Positions 7,175 through 15,731 of a stretch of 64,000 nucleotides of DNA are shown one piece after another. The stretch spans positions 1 to 64,000 of the forward strand of contig DXZU01000026.1 in the NCBI GenBank assembly GCA_019419525.1. Reading direction: 5' to 3'. The stretch comes from Collinsella sp. Its GTDB lineage: Bacteria; Actinomycetota; Coriobacteriia; Coriobacteriales; Coriobacteriaceae. How positions within the stretch are numbered: the stretch's first letter is position 1; each line of letters begins with the position of its first letter. The notes beneath the pieces are model-generated. The model was not told the origin of the DNA. It worked only from the letters and a program-made list of their open reading frames with translations, and ran no database searches. A program made the translations under genes and the position numbers.

Positions 7175-7792
7175 GTGTCCACACAAGAGAGCAATAGTAC
7201 GCACGGACAAACAGCTTTAGGCTTTCTATTACTTACTGCCATCGTAATATTTATCGTATGGGCCCTTGCTTCATTATATAAACTGCTTTCGGGCTGGATC
7301 TCAGACTTCATCAAGGTACTTCCCACAATGGACGCTGCAATTGTTGTGGCGCTAATCACTTCTTGCGTTTCGATTATTACAGTTGTTTGTGGTGCGATTC
7401 TTAAGGAATACCTTTCGTATCGATATAAAAAACTTGAGTTCCTTAGGGGTCGACGAGAAAAGCCCTACCGCAAGTTAATTGAAATTAATTTCAAAATGCT
7501 GCAGAAGACAAATTCAGGTGAAAAAAACTCGTCGGAAGAGATCATGGCTGATTTCTACGAGTTCGGACAAGAGCTGACGCTGTGGGGATCCGCAAAGGCA
7601 ATTAAGCTATGGGATGACTGGAGGCTTGCCCCTAATAAGGGAAAGGCCGATGGCAAAGAGCTGCTTCTTTTAATGGAAAAAATCATTATTCAACTTCGAA
7701 AAGATATGGGGCAAGGTGGTCGCCTTGCCGAAGGCGATATTTTGAAACTGTACATAAATGATTTTGACGAGGCAATGAAGAAGCCGCGATAG
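7175..7792 (+). CDS. Uncharacterised two-helix membrane protein
   Basis: A GTG start at 7175 is preceded by AGGGAGAGAGAAA. The 205-residue product has two membrane helices (about residues 14-36, LGFLLLTAIVIFIVWALASL, and 52-76, AAIVVALITSCVSIITVVCG), then a basic stretch YRYKKLEFLRGRREKPYRKL and a helical cytoplasmic domain with KLWDDWRL and ILKLYINDFDEAMKK. I do not recognise the family; small proteins of this layout often occur next to mobile DNA. It is the only plus-strand gene in this stretch, is noticeably lower in GC than its surroundings, and sits in a low-GC island (about 6900-7900). The 277 bases upstream (6898-7174) hold nothing I can name. Confidence 0.7.
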   Translation: MSTQESNSTHGQTALGFLLLTAIVIFIVWALASLYKLLSGWISDFIKVLPTMDAAIVVALITSCVSIITVVCGAILKEYLSYRYKKLEFLRGRREKPYRKLIEINFKMLQKTNSGEKNSSEEIMADFYEFGQELTLWGSAKAIKLWDDWRLAPNKGKADGKELLLLMEKIIIQLRKDMGQGGRLAEGDILKLYINDFDEAMKKPR

Positions 7793-8059
7793 CTTAAATG
7801 CTCTCGGGGAAAAGCGACTGGCATTCGGCTTGTAATGTCGCACACCTAAAACAAGATAGTGAGTTGTCAGTCTGGATTTTCTTGCCTATTTAGACAATTT
7901 GTTATTAATTCAGCCCTAACGAAACCGGGATGCCTGGGAGTGCGTTTAATGGCATTGCCGATCGGTAACGTCTACCCGGGGGGGGACTGCGGCACTGATT
8001 CGCAATATAGGTGGTGCCGAAAGGGCCTCTGACTCGCCTTGGGGAGCCTTGATAGAATT

Positions 8060-8100
8060 CAAGCCGTTGCCTTGTGAAATAACGAGCAGGCAACGGCTTG
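8060..8100. terminator. Hairpin after the capsule operon
   Basis: CAAGCCGTTGCC and GGCAACGGCTTG form a perfect 12-bp stem around a 17-base loop, 50 bases past the end of the last capsule gene. No clear T-run follows on the minus strand, so termination strength is uncertain. The rest of 7793-8150 shows no gene; it includes a run of eight G at 7978-7985. Confidence 0.6.
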
Positions 8101-8150
8101 AATAGCGTTTGAAATTAAACAATTAGAGGCGATTATTGGCAGCAGAGCGC

Positions 8151-9335
8151 CTAGTACTTCCTCCACACCATCTTATCCACGACGCCGGTGTAGCTCTGGA
8201 TGATCTTGACCACCTTGGTGGACACGGTCTCGTCGGCGTAATCGGGCACGGGAGCCTCGGGCAGCGACCCCTCCGCATCGAGCTCGACGGCGGTGCGGAC
8301 GGCCTGGAGCAGGCCGCGCTCGCTGATGCCGGCCAGCGTGAAGCACGCCTTGTCCAGGGCCTCGGGGCGCTCGGTGGAGGTGCGGATGCACACCGCCGGG
8401 AACGGGTGCCCGACGCTCGCGAAGAAGCTGGACTCCTCGGGCAGCGTGCCGGAGTCGGAGACAACCGCGAAGGCGTTCATCTGCAGGCAGTTGTAGTCGT
8501 GGAAGCCCATGGGCTCGTGCATGCGCACGCGCGGGTCGAGCTCGAAGCCCGTGGCCTCCAGGCGCTTGCGGGAGCGCGGGTGGCAGGAGTACAGGATCGG
8601 CATGTCGTACTTCTCCGCGAGCGCGTTGATGGCGGTGAACAGGCTCGTGAAGTTGGCCTCGGTGTCGATGTTCTCCTCGCGGTGGGCGGAGAGCAGCATG
8701 TAGCGCTTGGGCTCCAGGCCGAGCTCGGCCAGGACGTCGGAGGCCTCGATCTTGCCCAGGTTGGCGCGCAGGACCTCGGCCATGGGCGAGCCAGTGACGT
8801 AAGTGCGCTCCGGGGCGCAGCCGGTGTCCTTCAGGTAGCGACGAGCGTGCTCGGAGTAGGCCAGGTTGACGTCGGAGATCACGTCGACGATGCGTCGGTT
8901 GGTCTCCTCGGGCAGGCACTCGTCCTTGCAGCGGTTGCCCGCCTCCATGTGGAAGATGGGGATGTGAAGGCGCTTGGCAGCGATGGCGGACAGGCAGCTG
9001 TTGGTGTCGCCCAGGATGAGCAGCGCGTCGGGCTGGACCTGGACCATCAGCTTGTAGCTCGAGGCGATGATGTTGCCCACGGTCTCGCCCAGGTCGGCGC
9101 CCACGGCGTCCAGGTAGACGTCGGGGTCGGCGAGCTCCAGGTCGCGGAAGAAGATGCCGTTCAAGGTGTAGTCGTAGTTCTGCCCGGTGTGCGCCAACAG
9201 GCAGTCGAAGTGGCGGCGGCACTTCTTGATGACCTCGGACAGGCGGATGACCTCGGGGCGTGTGCCCACGATGATCAGCAGCTTTAGACGGCCGTCGTTA
9301 GAAAAATTAACTTTAGAATTATCGTTACTCAACAT
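8151..9335 (-). CDS. fnlC: UDP-N-acetylglucosamine 2-epimerase family, FnlC/CapG type
   Basis: The 394-residue protein is a non-hydrolysing WecB-fold epimerase: LLIIVGTRPEVIRLSEVI near residue 18, LAHTGQNYDYTLNGIFF, LLILGDTNSCLSAIAAKR, the conserved FHMEAGNRC and PEETNRRIVDVISDVNL, and a C-terminal SDSGTLPEESSF. Since CapE/FnlA and CapF/FnlB homologues lie in the same operon, the likely reaction is C2 epimerisation of UDP-N-acetyl-L-pneumosamine (the talo sugar) to UDP-N-acetyl-L-fucosamine. A plain WecB role (UDP-ManNAc) is the alternative, but the EHARRYL and NRRIVD..SDVNL sequences favour the FnlC/WbjD branch. It is the last gene of the operon, 37 bases after wzx, and is well separated from fnlA and fnlB. 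Confidence 0.85.
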   Translation of the reverse strand: MLSNDNSKVNFSNDGRLKLLIIVGTRPEVIRLSEVIKKCRRHFDCLLAHTGQNYDYTLNGIFFRDLELADPDVYLDAVGADLGETVGNIIASSYKLMVQVQPDALLILGDTNSCLSAIAAKRLHIPIFHMEAGNRCKDECLPEETNRRIVDVISDVNLAYSEHARRYLKDTGCAPERTYVTGSPMAEVLRANLGKIEASDVLAELGLEPKRYMLLSAHREENIDTEANFTSLFTAINALAEKYDMPILYSCHPRSRKRLEATGFELDPRVRMHEPMGFHDYNCLQMNAFAVVSDSGTLPEESSFFASVGHPFPAVCIRTSTERPEALDKACFTLAGISERGLLQAVRTAVELDAEGSLPEAPVPDYADETVSTKVVKIIQSYTGVVDKMVWRKY

Positions 9336-9372
9336 GAGAGCCCCATTCTTTACAATTTGTTATAGCTGATAT

Positions 9373-10629
9373 TTAACGCGAATTCATGCTTTTAGCGGTT
9401 TTTTGATATCTTGCGATTACGGATAAGCGGTAGATAAATACCGACACCTCGGCAGCACTTGTCGCGAGGCACATTGTATAGACATTAAAATAATCAGTTA
9501 CAACAAGAATGATAAGTGCAAGCAGCTGAACGCAGAGACCAATAAAATTTGAAAAATTTGCCCTTGATGAAAGGCCTAGGGGGACAAGCACGGGAAAACA
9601 AATAACGTACGACGGGAATATCACCATTATTGCTGGAAGTAGACAGCGCACTATCATGCCGGCCTCTACATAGCTTGGTCCAAAAACAAATTCGCAAATT
9701 TGATTCGCATAGATATACAGCACTGCAGCCCCTACAACAATAAAAGGAGTTGTAGTAAGCAATATTTTCTTAACAAGCCTGAAATCTTTGTTTTTAACCA
9801 TATACGGATATAGGCTATCCGCAATAGGGGAAACGATTGACTTAGAAACGGACAAGATTTTTTCTGAGGCAGAATAGAATCCAACAACTGGCAAGCCTGC
9901 GTAGAACATATTGAGAACAATTGGATTTGCTGTTGAGTATACCGTGGAAGAAATGCGTGAAAAGAAAAACGGTAAAGAGTCCTTCGCAAGTAACTGCACC
10001 TCGATAACCGTGGGGCGGTGAAGATGTATGCCAAAGACTCTACGATCATACCTAAGACATACCGCTAGCGCCGTAACATTTCCAACTAACAGACAGATCG
10101 GAAGCGCTAAAACGTCACTGTCTGAGTGGAGAAATATAAATGTGCACGCAGTTGCAAAAGCGCGTATCGCTACAGTCCTGAAGGTTATGACTTTCATGCG
10201 CTCAAGCCCTCGGTATAAATAATCAGGCAGCATCGCAGCAGCGACATAAGCTAAATAATAGAGAGCGTAGAGTAGGAAATATCGGCTATGGTATGGAGAC
10301 GAGCAGCATGCTACCGCCAAACAACATCCACAGATAATAGCTGAAATGCCTTTTAGAGCGAAAACATTGCCATAAAGATGTGAAAGAAATACAGTATCTT
10401 CAGCATGCTGTGCGACTTTTGATGTTGCAGATAAAAGGATTCCAAAATCTAGCACAAGCGACATAAACGTCATAACAGAAATGGCGACGCCAACGACACC
10501 ATAAGTTTCCGGTGTAAGCACGCGTGTTTGATATGGAATTGTGATCAGAGCGAGAACTTGAGATGAAAACGTTAAAATATACAGAAATAACGTATTTTTA
10601 AGAAGTTGCTTCTTGGAATTATCGATCAT
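9373..10629 (-). CDS. wzx: Wzx-type polysaccharide repeat-unit flippase
   Basis: The 418-residue protein is almost entirely membrane helices (about 12-14), opening KKQLLKNTLFLYILTFSSQV and LALITIPYQTRVLTPETYG, which is the standard start of oligosaccharide flippases of the MATE/MOP superfamily. It would move the undecaprenyl-linked repeat unit across the membrane before polymerisation. It overlaps the upstream FrhB-like gene by 11 bases. Codon use is much more AT-rich than in the housekeeping genes, as is usual for transferred capsule genes. Confidence 0.88.
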   Translation of the reverse strand: MIDNSKKQLLKNTLFLYILTFSSQVLALITIPYQTRVLTPETYGVVGVAISVMTFMSLVLDFGILLSATSKVAQHAEDTVFLSHLYGNVFALKGISAIICGCCLAVACCSSPYHSRYFLLYALYYLAYVAAAMLPDYLYRGLERMKVITFRTVAIRAFATACTFIFLHSDSDVLALPICLLVGNVTALAVCLRYDRRVFGIHLHRPTVIEVQLLAKDSLPFFFSRISSTVYSTANPIVLNMFYAGLPVVGFYSASEKILSVSKSIVSPIADSLYPYMVKNKDFRLVKKILLTTTPFIVVGAAVLYIYANQICEFVFGPSYVEAGMIVRCLLPAIMVIFPSYVICFPVLVPLGLSSRANFSNFIGLCVQLLALIILVVTDYFNVYTMCLATSAAEVSVFIYRLSVIARYQKTAKSMNSR

Positions 10630-11815
10630 GAACTATTGCTTTCAATTTAATGAGACGTCCACGTACTACGTTGGGAACTAAATACTTAACGAGTCTTTTG
10701 AGTTTCTTTTTAATTGTACGAGAAGGTGTGACATCGGCAGCAACTGACGCGATGCCCGTCTCATGTATCCGCCTGTATACGTTGTCTCTCAAACCAGGTC
10801 GAACTACTGGATGTGAAAGCTGAGCATTCAATTGAATTTCCCGTTGATAATCAATAGGAACGAAGGTAAAAAGGCTCTCTACCTCTGACCAGAAATTTCT
10901 AGCCTTTTCAGTGTTTAAGGAAATTGAAGAAAGCTGAACCCAGGGATAGAACTTTGGGTAGCAATTCGATGACGCGCAGTCGCCAATGGTCACATCACCA
11001 ACGCGTTCAGAACTGGCGTATTTACACGTATAGCAGCTTTCCCTATTTGCTGACCCCGTAACAAACAGCGCCATATACGGATCGTCAAATTCATCTCGTC
11101 CTTTATATCGCAAACCGGGCGCATTAATATCAACTGAAAAAGTCGTTCTCGCAGAGACGTCTTTCCTTCTGAATGTAATGCTTTGAGCTGGTTTTCCACC
11201 AGTAATTGACTCGACATGGTCTTCCCATACCCTCGGAGAAGGTACTCCATGACAAATCAAATCCATCGTAATCAGATTGTCATATGCTTTTCCCAAATAT
11301 GAAATCAAGCCAGCAACCTGACAAGGACATCCTGAGAATAAGACCCTTCTACCAGATTTAAGACATTTTTCAATTTGACAATATATTCCCTGACAATCGC
11401 TTTGAACGTACTTTGATTTCTGAAGAAACGAAATTTCATTTGAGTTAGTTATAAGTCGATGATAAACGTGCCCAGTTGAATCAACCGCTGCTCCGACTAC
11501 GATTCCTCCATGATCGACAACATAGCGTGCGCACGTGGAAAATACACCGCCCGAACTGCTCTCATTTCTCAGCTGATGGTCATTAGAAAATGCTGCATAC
11601 ATATTTGAAATTGGGCGCAACGTGCAGCGATTAACAGCAGGGCATACTCTGAGGCATTTACCACAAGCAAGACACGATACACCGTTTATCGAGGGATAAA
11701 CAAAGCCTTCCGCATCTGGGACCATAGAGATTGAATCGACAGGACATGCATCGGAACATGCAGCACAGCCAGTGCATGCTCTACCCACGCATGAAATATC
11801 CTGATTACTAGTCAT
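10619..11815 (-). CDS. FrhB-like protein with N-terminal 2[4Fe-4S] ferredoxin domain
   Basis: The 398-residue protein starts with two Cys clusters, CTGCAACSDACP and CLACGKCLRVCP, typical of a bacterial 2[4Fe-4S] ferredoxin. It continues into the coenzyme F420 hydrogenase/dehydrogenase beta-subunit fold (SSSGGVFSTCARYVVDHGGI, FSGCPCQVAGLI, MDLICHGVPSP). Such proteins are common in capsule and exopolysaccharide loci beside polysaccharide pyruvyl transferases. Their reaction there is not established; reduction or modification of a sugar or carrier has been suggested. The gene overlaps the pyruvyl transferase by 8 bases and wzx by 11, so it is cotranslated with both. Confidence 0.82.
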   Translation of the reverse strand: MTSNQDISCVGRACTGCAACSDACPVDSISMVPDAEGFVYPSINGVSCLACGKCLRVCPAVNRCTLRPISNMYAAFSNDHQLRNESSSGGVFSTCARYVVDHGGIVVGAAVDSTGHVYHRLITNSNEISFLQKSKYVQSDCQGIYCQIEKCLKSGRRVLFSGCPCQVAGLISYLGKAYDNLITMDLICHGVPSPRVWEDHVESITGGKPAQSITFRRKDVSARTTFSVDINAPGLRYKGRDEFDDPYMALFVTGSANRESCYTCKYASSERVGDVTIGDCASSNCYPKFYPWVQLSSISLNTEKARNFWSEVESLFTFVPIDYQREIQLNAQLSHPVVRPGLRDNVYRRIHETGIASVAADVTPSRTIKKKLKRLVKYLVPNVVRGRLIKLKAIVHDR

Positions 11816-12917
11816 TTAAGGCACCCTTAATCCACGCCATGCATCGAGAGCGCTCCTCGCAAAGGGCTGATTCAGCATAGCTATAGTCTAAATCGATACT
11901 AGGAAGCTCACATGCACTTTCAGCCAGCATGCGATTATCCATTCCAACTAAATTAAGCAAATCAACAATTCGGGCACGATTACCTCGAATAGGTTCCATA
12001 GCGACGAACGGCTTACCCATATTCACTGAAAACGCCGTTCCGTGAAATGAATCAGTAATCACATATTGAGCGTGATCAATAAGCCAAACAAATTCCTCTG
12101 GGGTCATACCCAATAGGAGCCTATCGAAAACCTTGTCCTTAAAGGTATTGTTGCTAAGTCGCCAAAGAGGCAGTCCCGAATCTATTGAGAAACGCTTCCA
12201 AAGTTCCATTTCTTTATCGGTTCTGCTCGCGAGATTGAAAACCAGAATGTATCGTTCATTCCCTTTAAATCCTTCGGGCTTTTGGGAAAAAGCACGCCAA
12301 TATTCACGATCAAGAAGTAAAGTTGGATCGAGACACCTGAATACTGGCTTCTCCGTCAACGGCGCGATTTGCTCTACTGCATGAGCTTCTCGCACGCTTA
12401 TCGCATCGAATTTAGTAAGGTACTCTCGAATTTCTTGTTGCTCTATCTCGTTATAGATATGACTGCCGAGACTCGAAGCAAGTGAAAGACGGCGAGTTGC
12501 TTTGCCGAATTGAAGAAAGAAAGCGGGCTCAATGCCGCCGGTAATAAAAGGATTCCAAACCTGATCGCTGCCGACGATTAGCGCATCAGCTTCAATATCA
12601 GCCATTTGAGCACACGAAGTATACACCCGTTCCGTTCGAGGGAGCCTCGAATGGAATTTTTTAAAAGCGCGCGCATGCAGCTTTGCACGCTGGAAAATGA
12701 TATTTTTGGCCGCTGCTATAAGGCCAGCTTTAAAATCACCATCCTTGATGAGCTGGAAAGGAGTCTCATTTCCTTTTCGCTCATAAGGATTAATGAAATT
12801 GAGAATCTCCGCCTTGCAACCAACATTCTTAAGTGCTTCTAGAGTTGCAAATGCTTGCAAACATGCGCCATAGCTCCACGTCATGTGAAAGGTCAGCAGA
12901 TAGTTGTTATTCGACAT
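11808..12917 (-). CDS. Polysaccharide pyruvyl transferase family protein
   Basis: The 369-residue protein begins NNNYLLTFHMTWSYGACLQA and contains LIVGSDQVWNPFITGG, SLASSLGSHIY, ISVREAHAVEQI and the C-terminal TDSFHGTAFSVNMGKPFVA, the landmarks of the CsaB/WcaK pyruvyl transferase family. It probably transfers pyruvate from phosphoenolpyruvate to a sugar of the repeat unit, adding negative charge. The ATG shares one base with the TGA of the upstream wzy gene (TGATG) and has AAAGGA about 6 bases before it. Confidence 0.85.
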   Translation of the reverse strand: MSNNNYLLTFHMTWSYGACLQAFATLEALKNVGCKAEILNFINPYERKGNETPFQLIKDGDFKAGLIAAAKNIIFQRAKLHARAFKKFHSRLPRTERVYTSCAQMADIEADALIVGSDQVWNPFITGGIEPAFFLQFGKATRRLSLASSLGSHIYNEIEQQEIREYLTKFDAISVREAHAVEQIAPLTEKPVFRCLDPTLLLDREYWRAFSQKPEGFKGNERYILVFNLASRTDKEMELWKRFSIDSGLPLWRLSNNTFKDKVFDRLLLGMTPEEFVWLIDHAQYVITDSFHGTAFSVNMGKPFVAMEPIRGNRARIVDLLNLVGMDNRMLAESACELPSIDLDYSYAESALCEERSRCMAWIKGALND

Positions 12918-14134
12918 CAGATATCCTTTCTAGGGATTAATTCATGCGAACAGATTGAATAAAGAAGAACAAATGCGTAGACAAGATGTTGATAAGGAAA
13001 AAATCCATTTAATAGCAACGGAAATAAAATGAAAACGGTGAGGAGTACGGCTGCACCCTTATTTAAAGAAGCGAACAACGAATGAAATAAAGTACATAAG
13101 CATGCAAGATACAGGCAAAGACCAGTTAGGCCAAATCCATACAGCAACATTACCAAGTCGTCATGAGCCCAAATAGAAAGACTGAGCGCACGTTTATTGA
13201 GCTCATAGATTGTTGAAAAAGCGTTTCCAAAAGCTATGCCCATTGAACCAGAATTAGCCCATGCCAGGATATCTGTGAGCCAAATTTCGTTTCTACCATT
13301 AGTAATTGCGGATAGCAGCGAGTCTGCGTATTTATTTCCGCTAGCAAACTCAATTTTATTAGCCATTCCAGACTTCAGAAATACGGCCTCTCCAAAAAAT
13401 AAAACAAGGAGTAGCAAGGCAGCTTTAGTCCATTTGTAAGCAAATAGATTTTGAATGAGTAGCAGCAAACAAATAAGAACTGGCACAAGAAACGTTCGGG
13501 CGCCAGTCTCCAGCGTCGCATATATGATGACAAGCGAGCACCCGCAATATACAGCCTTAGATCCATTAGTCCGAACGAGAAAAATAATAAGGACAAGCAA
13601 AAGAGTACATATAGACGCAAGAGTGTGTTCTGTATTGCATAGCCCCTTAAAGTAGGGGGCTTCTCCCCATGCGACAACATAACCAGTGCCAGTTGCAAGT
13701 AGTAAAAGAAGAAACATAGATGAAAAGATTACGACAACAGATATATAAGTTCGATATTGGAGCAATGCTTCTAAAATAGATGTTCGAAACCTAGGCGAAC
13801 ATATAAGGGAGATCATCAACATTGTGCTTGCGAGATACACCAAGTCGTTTAGCTCCTGAGAAGCGCTTATCATAACAAGAGTTGAATGGAGTGACAGAAG
13901 AACGAAGCAGAGCAGGCCCAAATAGGACAGATGTGATCTGCGAGTTGAAACCCATTCAAATATAAGTAGAACTACAAGAGCGAATCCAAGAATCTTATTA
14001 ATAGGAATAGAGCCAAGAGCACCTTGAAGTAAGGTAGTCACAATATACGTTGCAACAATCAATACAATTGGTCTAGCCGCCATTCCTGTTTCGGAGACGA
14101 TATTTTGATCGGCGGCATTTAGGGCCTTTGCCAT
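12917..14134 (-). CDS. wzy: Wzy-like O-antigen/capsule polymerase
   Basis: About 405 residues with around eleven hydrophobic segments and one larger outward loop near residues 230-290 (SGMANKIEFASGNKYADSLL, SAITNGRNEIWLTDILAW). The TNGR...W pattern resembles the RxxxW region of O-antigen ligase/polymerase (Wzy_C) proteins. ATG 14134 was chosen; a TTG at 14143 in the same frame overlaps the GT4 stop and is also possible, since no clear ribosome-binding site marks either. It would polymerise flipped repeat units. Sequence in this family is poorly conserved, so the call rests on topology, the motif and gene context. Confidence 0.75.
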   Translation of the reverse strand: MAKALNAADQNIVSETGMAARPIVLIVATYIVTTLLQGALGSIPINKILGFALVVLLIFEWVSTRRSHLSYLGLLCFVLLSLHSTLVMISASQELNDLVYLASTMLMISLICSPRFRTSILEALLQYRTYISVVVIFSSMFLLLLLATGTGYVVAWGEAPYFKGLCNTEHTLASICTLLLVLIIFLVRTNGSKAVYCGCSLVIIYATLETGARTFLVPVLICLLLLIQNLFAYKWTKAALLLLVLFFGEAVFLKSGMANKIEFASGNKYADSLLSAITNGRNEIWLTDILAWANSGSMGIAFGNAFSTIYELNKRALSLSIWAHDDLVMLLYGFGLTGLCLYLACLCTLFHSLFASLNKGAAVLLTVFILFPLLLNGFFPYQHLVYAFVLLYSICSHELIPRKDI

Positions 14135-14139
14135 TGAAA

Positions 14140-15207
14140 TCAAGCTATCAACTCCCTATATAGAGCGAATAGTGTTTGAAGATACGCCTGAAATGAGTAG
14201 CATTCACGCACCTTGTTATATATACGGCTTCCCGCAACCGATATCGCTTCTGGATTTGACAGCACATTCACGAGCGTGTTCGCAAGCATTTGAGTGTCCT
14301 GGGCATTTACTAGCCAACCTGAGTCTCCATTATCGATAATCTCGGAGATTGACCCGACTGATGATGCGATAGAAGGGATCCCATAAGCTGAAGCCTCAAG
14401 AAGCGAAAATGGCATTGCCTCGTGATGAGAAGGCAGTACGTTTAGAAGATATTTCGAAAAGAACTTACGATTGGGCTCTACGATGCCGCGATATTTAACA
14501 CGATGAGAAAGATTTCGTTTTTCAATTTCAACTTGAACCTTGATGTGATCCCTACCGCACAGCTCGAAAATTAGTTCTGGGTCAAGCTTGTCATCGATCA
14601 GAACGAGCGCATCCAGTTAATCCAAGACGCCCTTGTCCTTAGAGATATTTCCCAGAAATAAAACTCTAGTGCGGCCCGGCGTGTATAAATTCTCATCTGG
14701 ACAAGAAACGGCATTGGGAAGAATTAATACACGCTCACTTGGATAATCCAATTTTTGGAACAAGGGGTTCAGATATGTTCCTAGGGCAATGATGCGATCT
14801 GATTTTAATAGCGACCAATCTATCAGCTTTTTCATATGACTTGAGGACCGAGATCTAATCTTTGCCAAGTCACAGTGAATGTGAAGTACGACAGACTGTC
14901 GATATCTTATAGCTAGGAATATGATAACGCACGACCTGATCACGCTCGCATTATCAGCCATGTGTATATGAACAATTCCTTCGCCGGTTGAAAAGCGTTT
15001 TCGGGCCTTTAAGAGCGCGCTTACAAAACAACGGATCTTTTGAAGGGCATTTCCCTGATTGGTCGTTATTAAATAGCAAAAATCAACTTGCTCGGATCTA
15101 TCTAGCTCAAAAGAAAGCATGCGCGTTAGCGTACTAATGCCTCCTAAACAGCTCGGATCAACACCAAACATACTTAAGGTGCCAAACTCCGTCTTATTCC
15201 TAGTCAT
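14140..15207 (-). pseudogene. GT4 glycosyltransferase broken by a single in-frame TAA
   Basis: One continuous frame of 355 codons starts at ATG 15207, with TAA at 14619-14617. The first part has FGVDPSCLGGISTLTRMLS, VVLHIHCDLAK and VLFLGNISKDKGVLD. The frame then stops and resumes immediately as LDALVLIDDKLDPELIFELC, KYRGIVEPNRKFF, LPSHHEAMPFSLLEASAYGI and ends ELIA. Both halves together give a complete GT-B fold with the conserved E of E-A-x-P-F-x-LLEA. The break lies in KGVLD/LDALVLI, where a Leu TTA to TAA change would explain it. A shortened C-terminal product from ATG 14415 would lack the acceptor domain. Transfer of one sugar of the repeat unit is probably lost, unless readthrough occurs. 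The start overlaps the acetyltransferase stop by 8 bases. Confidence 0.8.
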
Positions 15208-15727
15208 CAAATCGTCTCCCGATTAGACGTGCGGGAACCCCCCCCCAAATGCAATTTTCTTCATAAGGGCTACGAACGACGAGCGCACCAGCAGCAATTA
15301 CTGTTCCATCGGGAATATGCACACCTTTTAAAATCGTAACGTTTGCCCCAATCCAAACATCGTTACCAACAACAATGTCTTGGTCATTACTGGGTAATTT
15401 TTCAGTTGGCCTTACAGCTCGCATAGGCTTGTCTTTGACATCAGTGCGATGATCACCAGAGATTAGAGTTATATGTGGGCCAAACATAACATCGTTACCG
15501 ATAATTACTTCTGCGCCCGTTGTCCAAATTCTTGTATCGGGCCCAAATGACACATCATTACCGACTGAAATGTTCTCCAAGCCTTGCAAATCGCAACGCT
15601 TTCCAAGCGAGAAACCCTTTCCGCACCGTGCAAAAGACCGTTTAACGAGGGGCTGAACTATAGCTTTACGAGGAAGCGCTTTCACACTGCGGCCAAAACA
15701 TAGAAGCGACCGCGAAAAAGAGCCCAT
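15200..15727 (-). CDS. Left-handed beta-helix sugar O-acetyltransferase with a G9 tract
   Basis: The 175-residue protein shows hexapeptide repeats (ENISVGNDVSFGPDTRIWTT, EVIIGNDVMFGPHITLISGD, DIVVGNDVWIGANVTILKGV) and the acceptor loop HRTDVKDKPMRAVRPTEKLP with its catalytic-type His, then the typical ending IWGGVPARLIGRR. It belongs with maltose/colanic-acid type acetyltransferases and probably O-acetylates the capsule. The codons for W-G-G-V form an uninterrupted run of nine G (C at 15238-15246 on the plus strand), ten codons before the stop. Slippage there would replace the last residues and uncouple the overlapping GT4 gene. Confidence 0.87.
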   Translation of the reverse strand: MGSFSRSLLCFGRSVKALPRKAIVQPLVKRSFARCGKGFSLGKRCDLQGLENISVGNDVSFGPDTRIWTTGAEVIIGNDVMFGPHITLISGDHRTDVKDKPMRAVRPTEKLPSNDQDIVVGNDVWIGANVTILKGVHIPDGTVIAAGALVVRSPYEENCIWGGVPARLIGRRFDD

Positions 15728-15731
15728 GCGG

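Noticed and set aside
7978..7985. G8 run downstream of the capsule operon
   Set aside because: It lies in non-coding sequence with no credible gene or promoter spacing that slippage could switch.
7905..8093. 62-codon minus-strand frame
   Set aside because: Arg/Pro-rich, no ribosome-binding site, and overlaps the hairpin after fnlC.
8136..9287. Long plus-strand frame opposite fnlC
   Set aside because: Antisense shadow of a GC-rich epimerase gene with Gly/Val/Asp/Leu-rich meaningless sequence.
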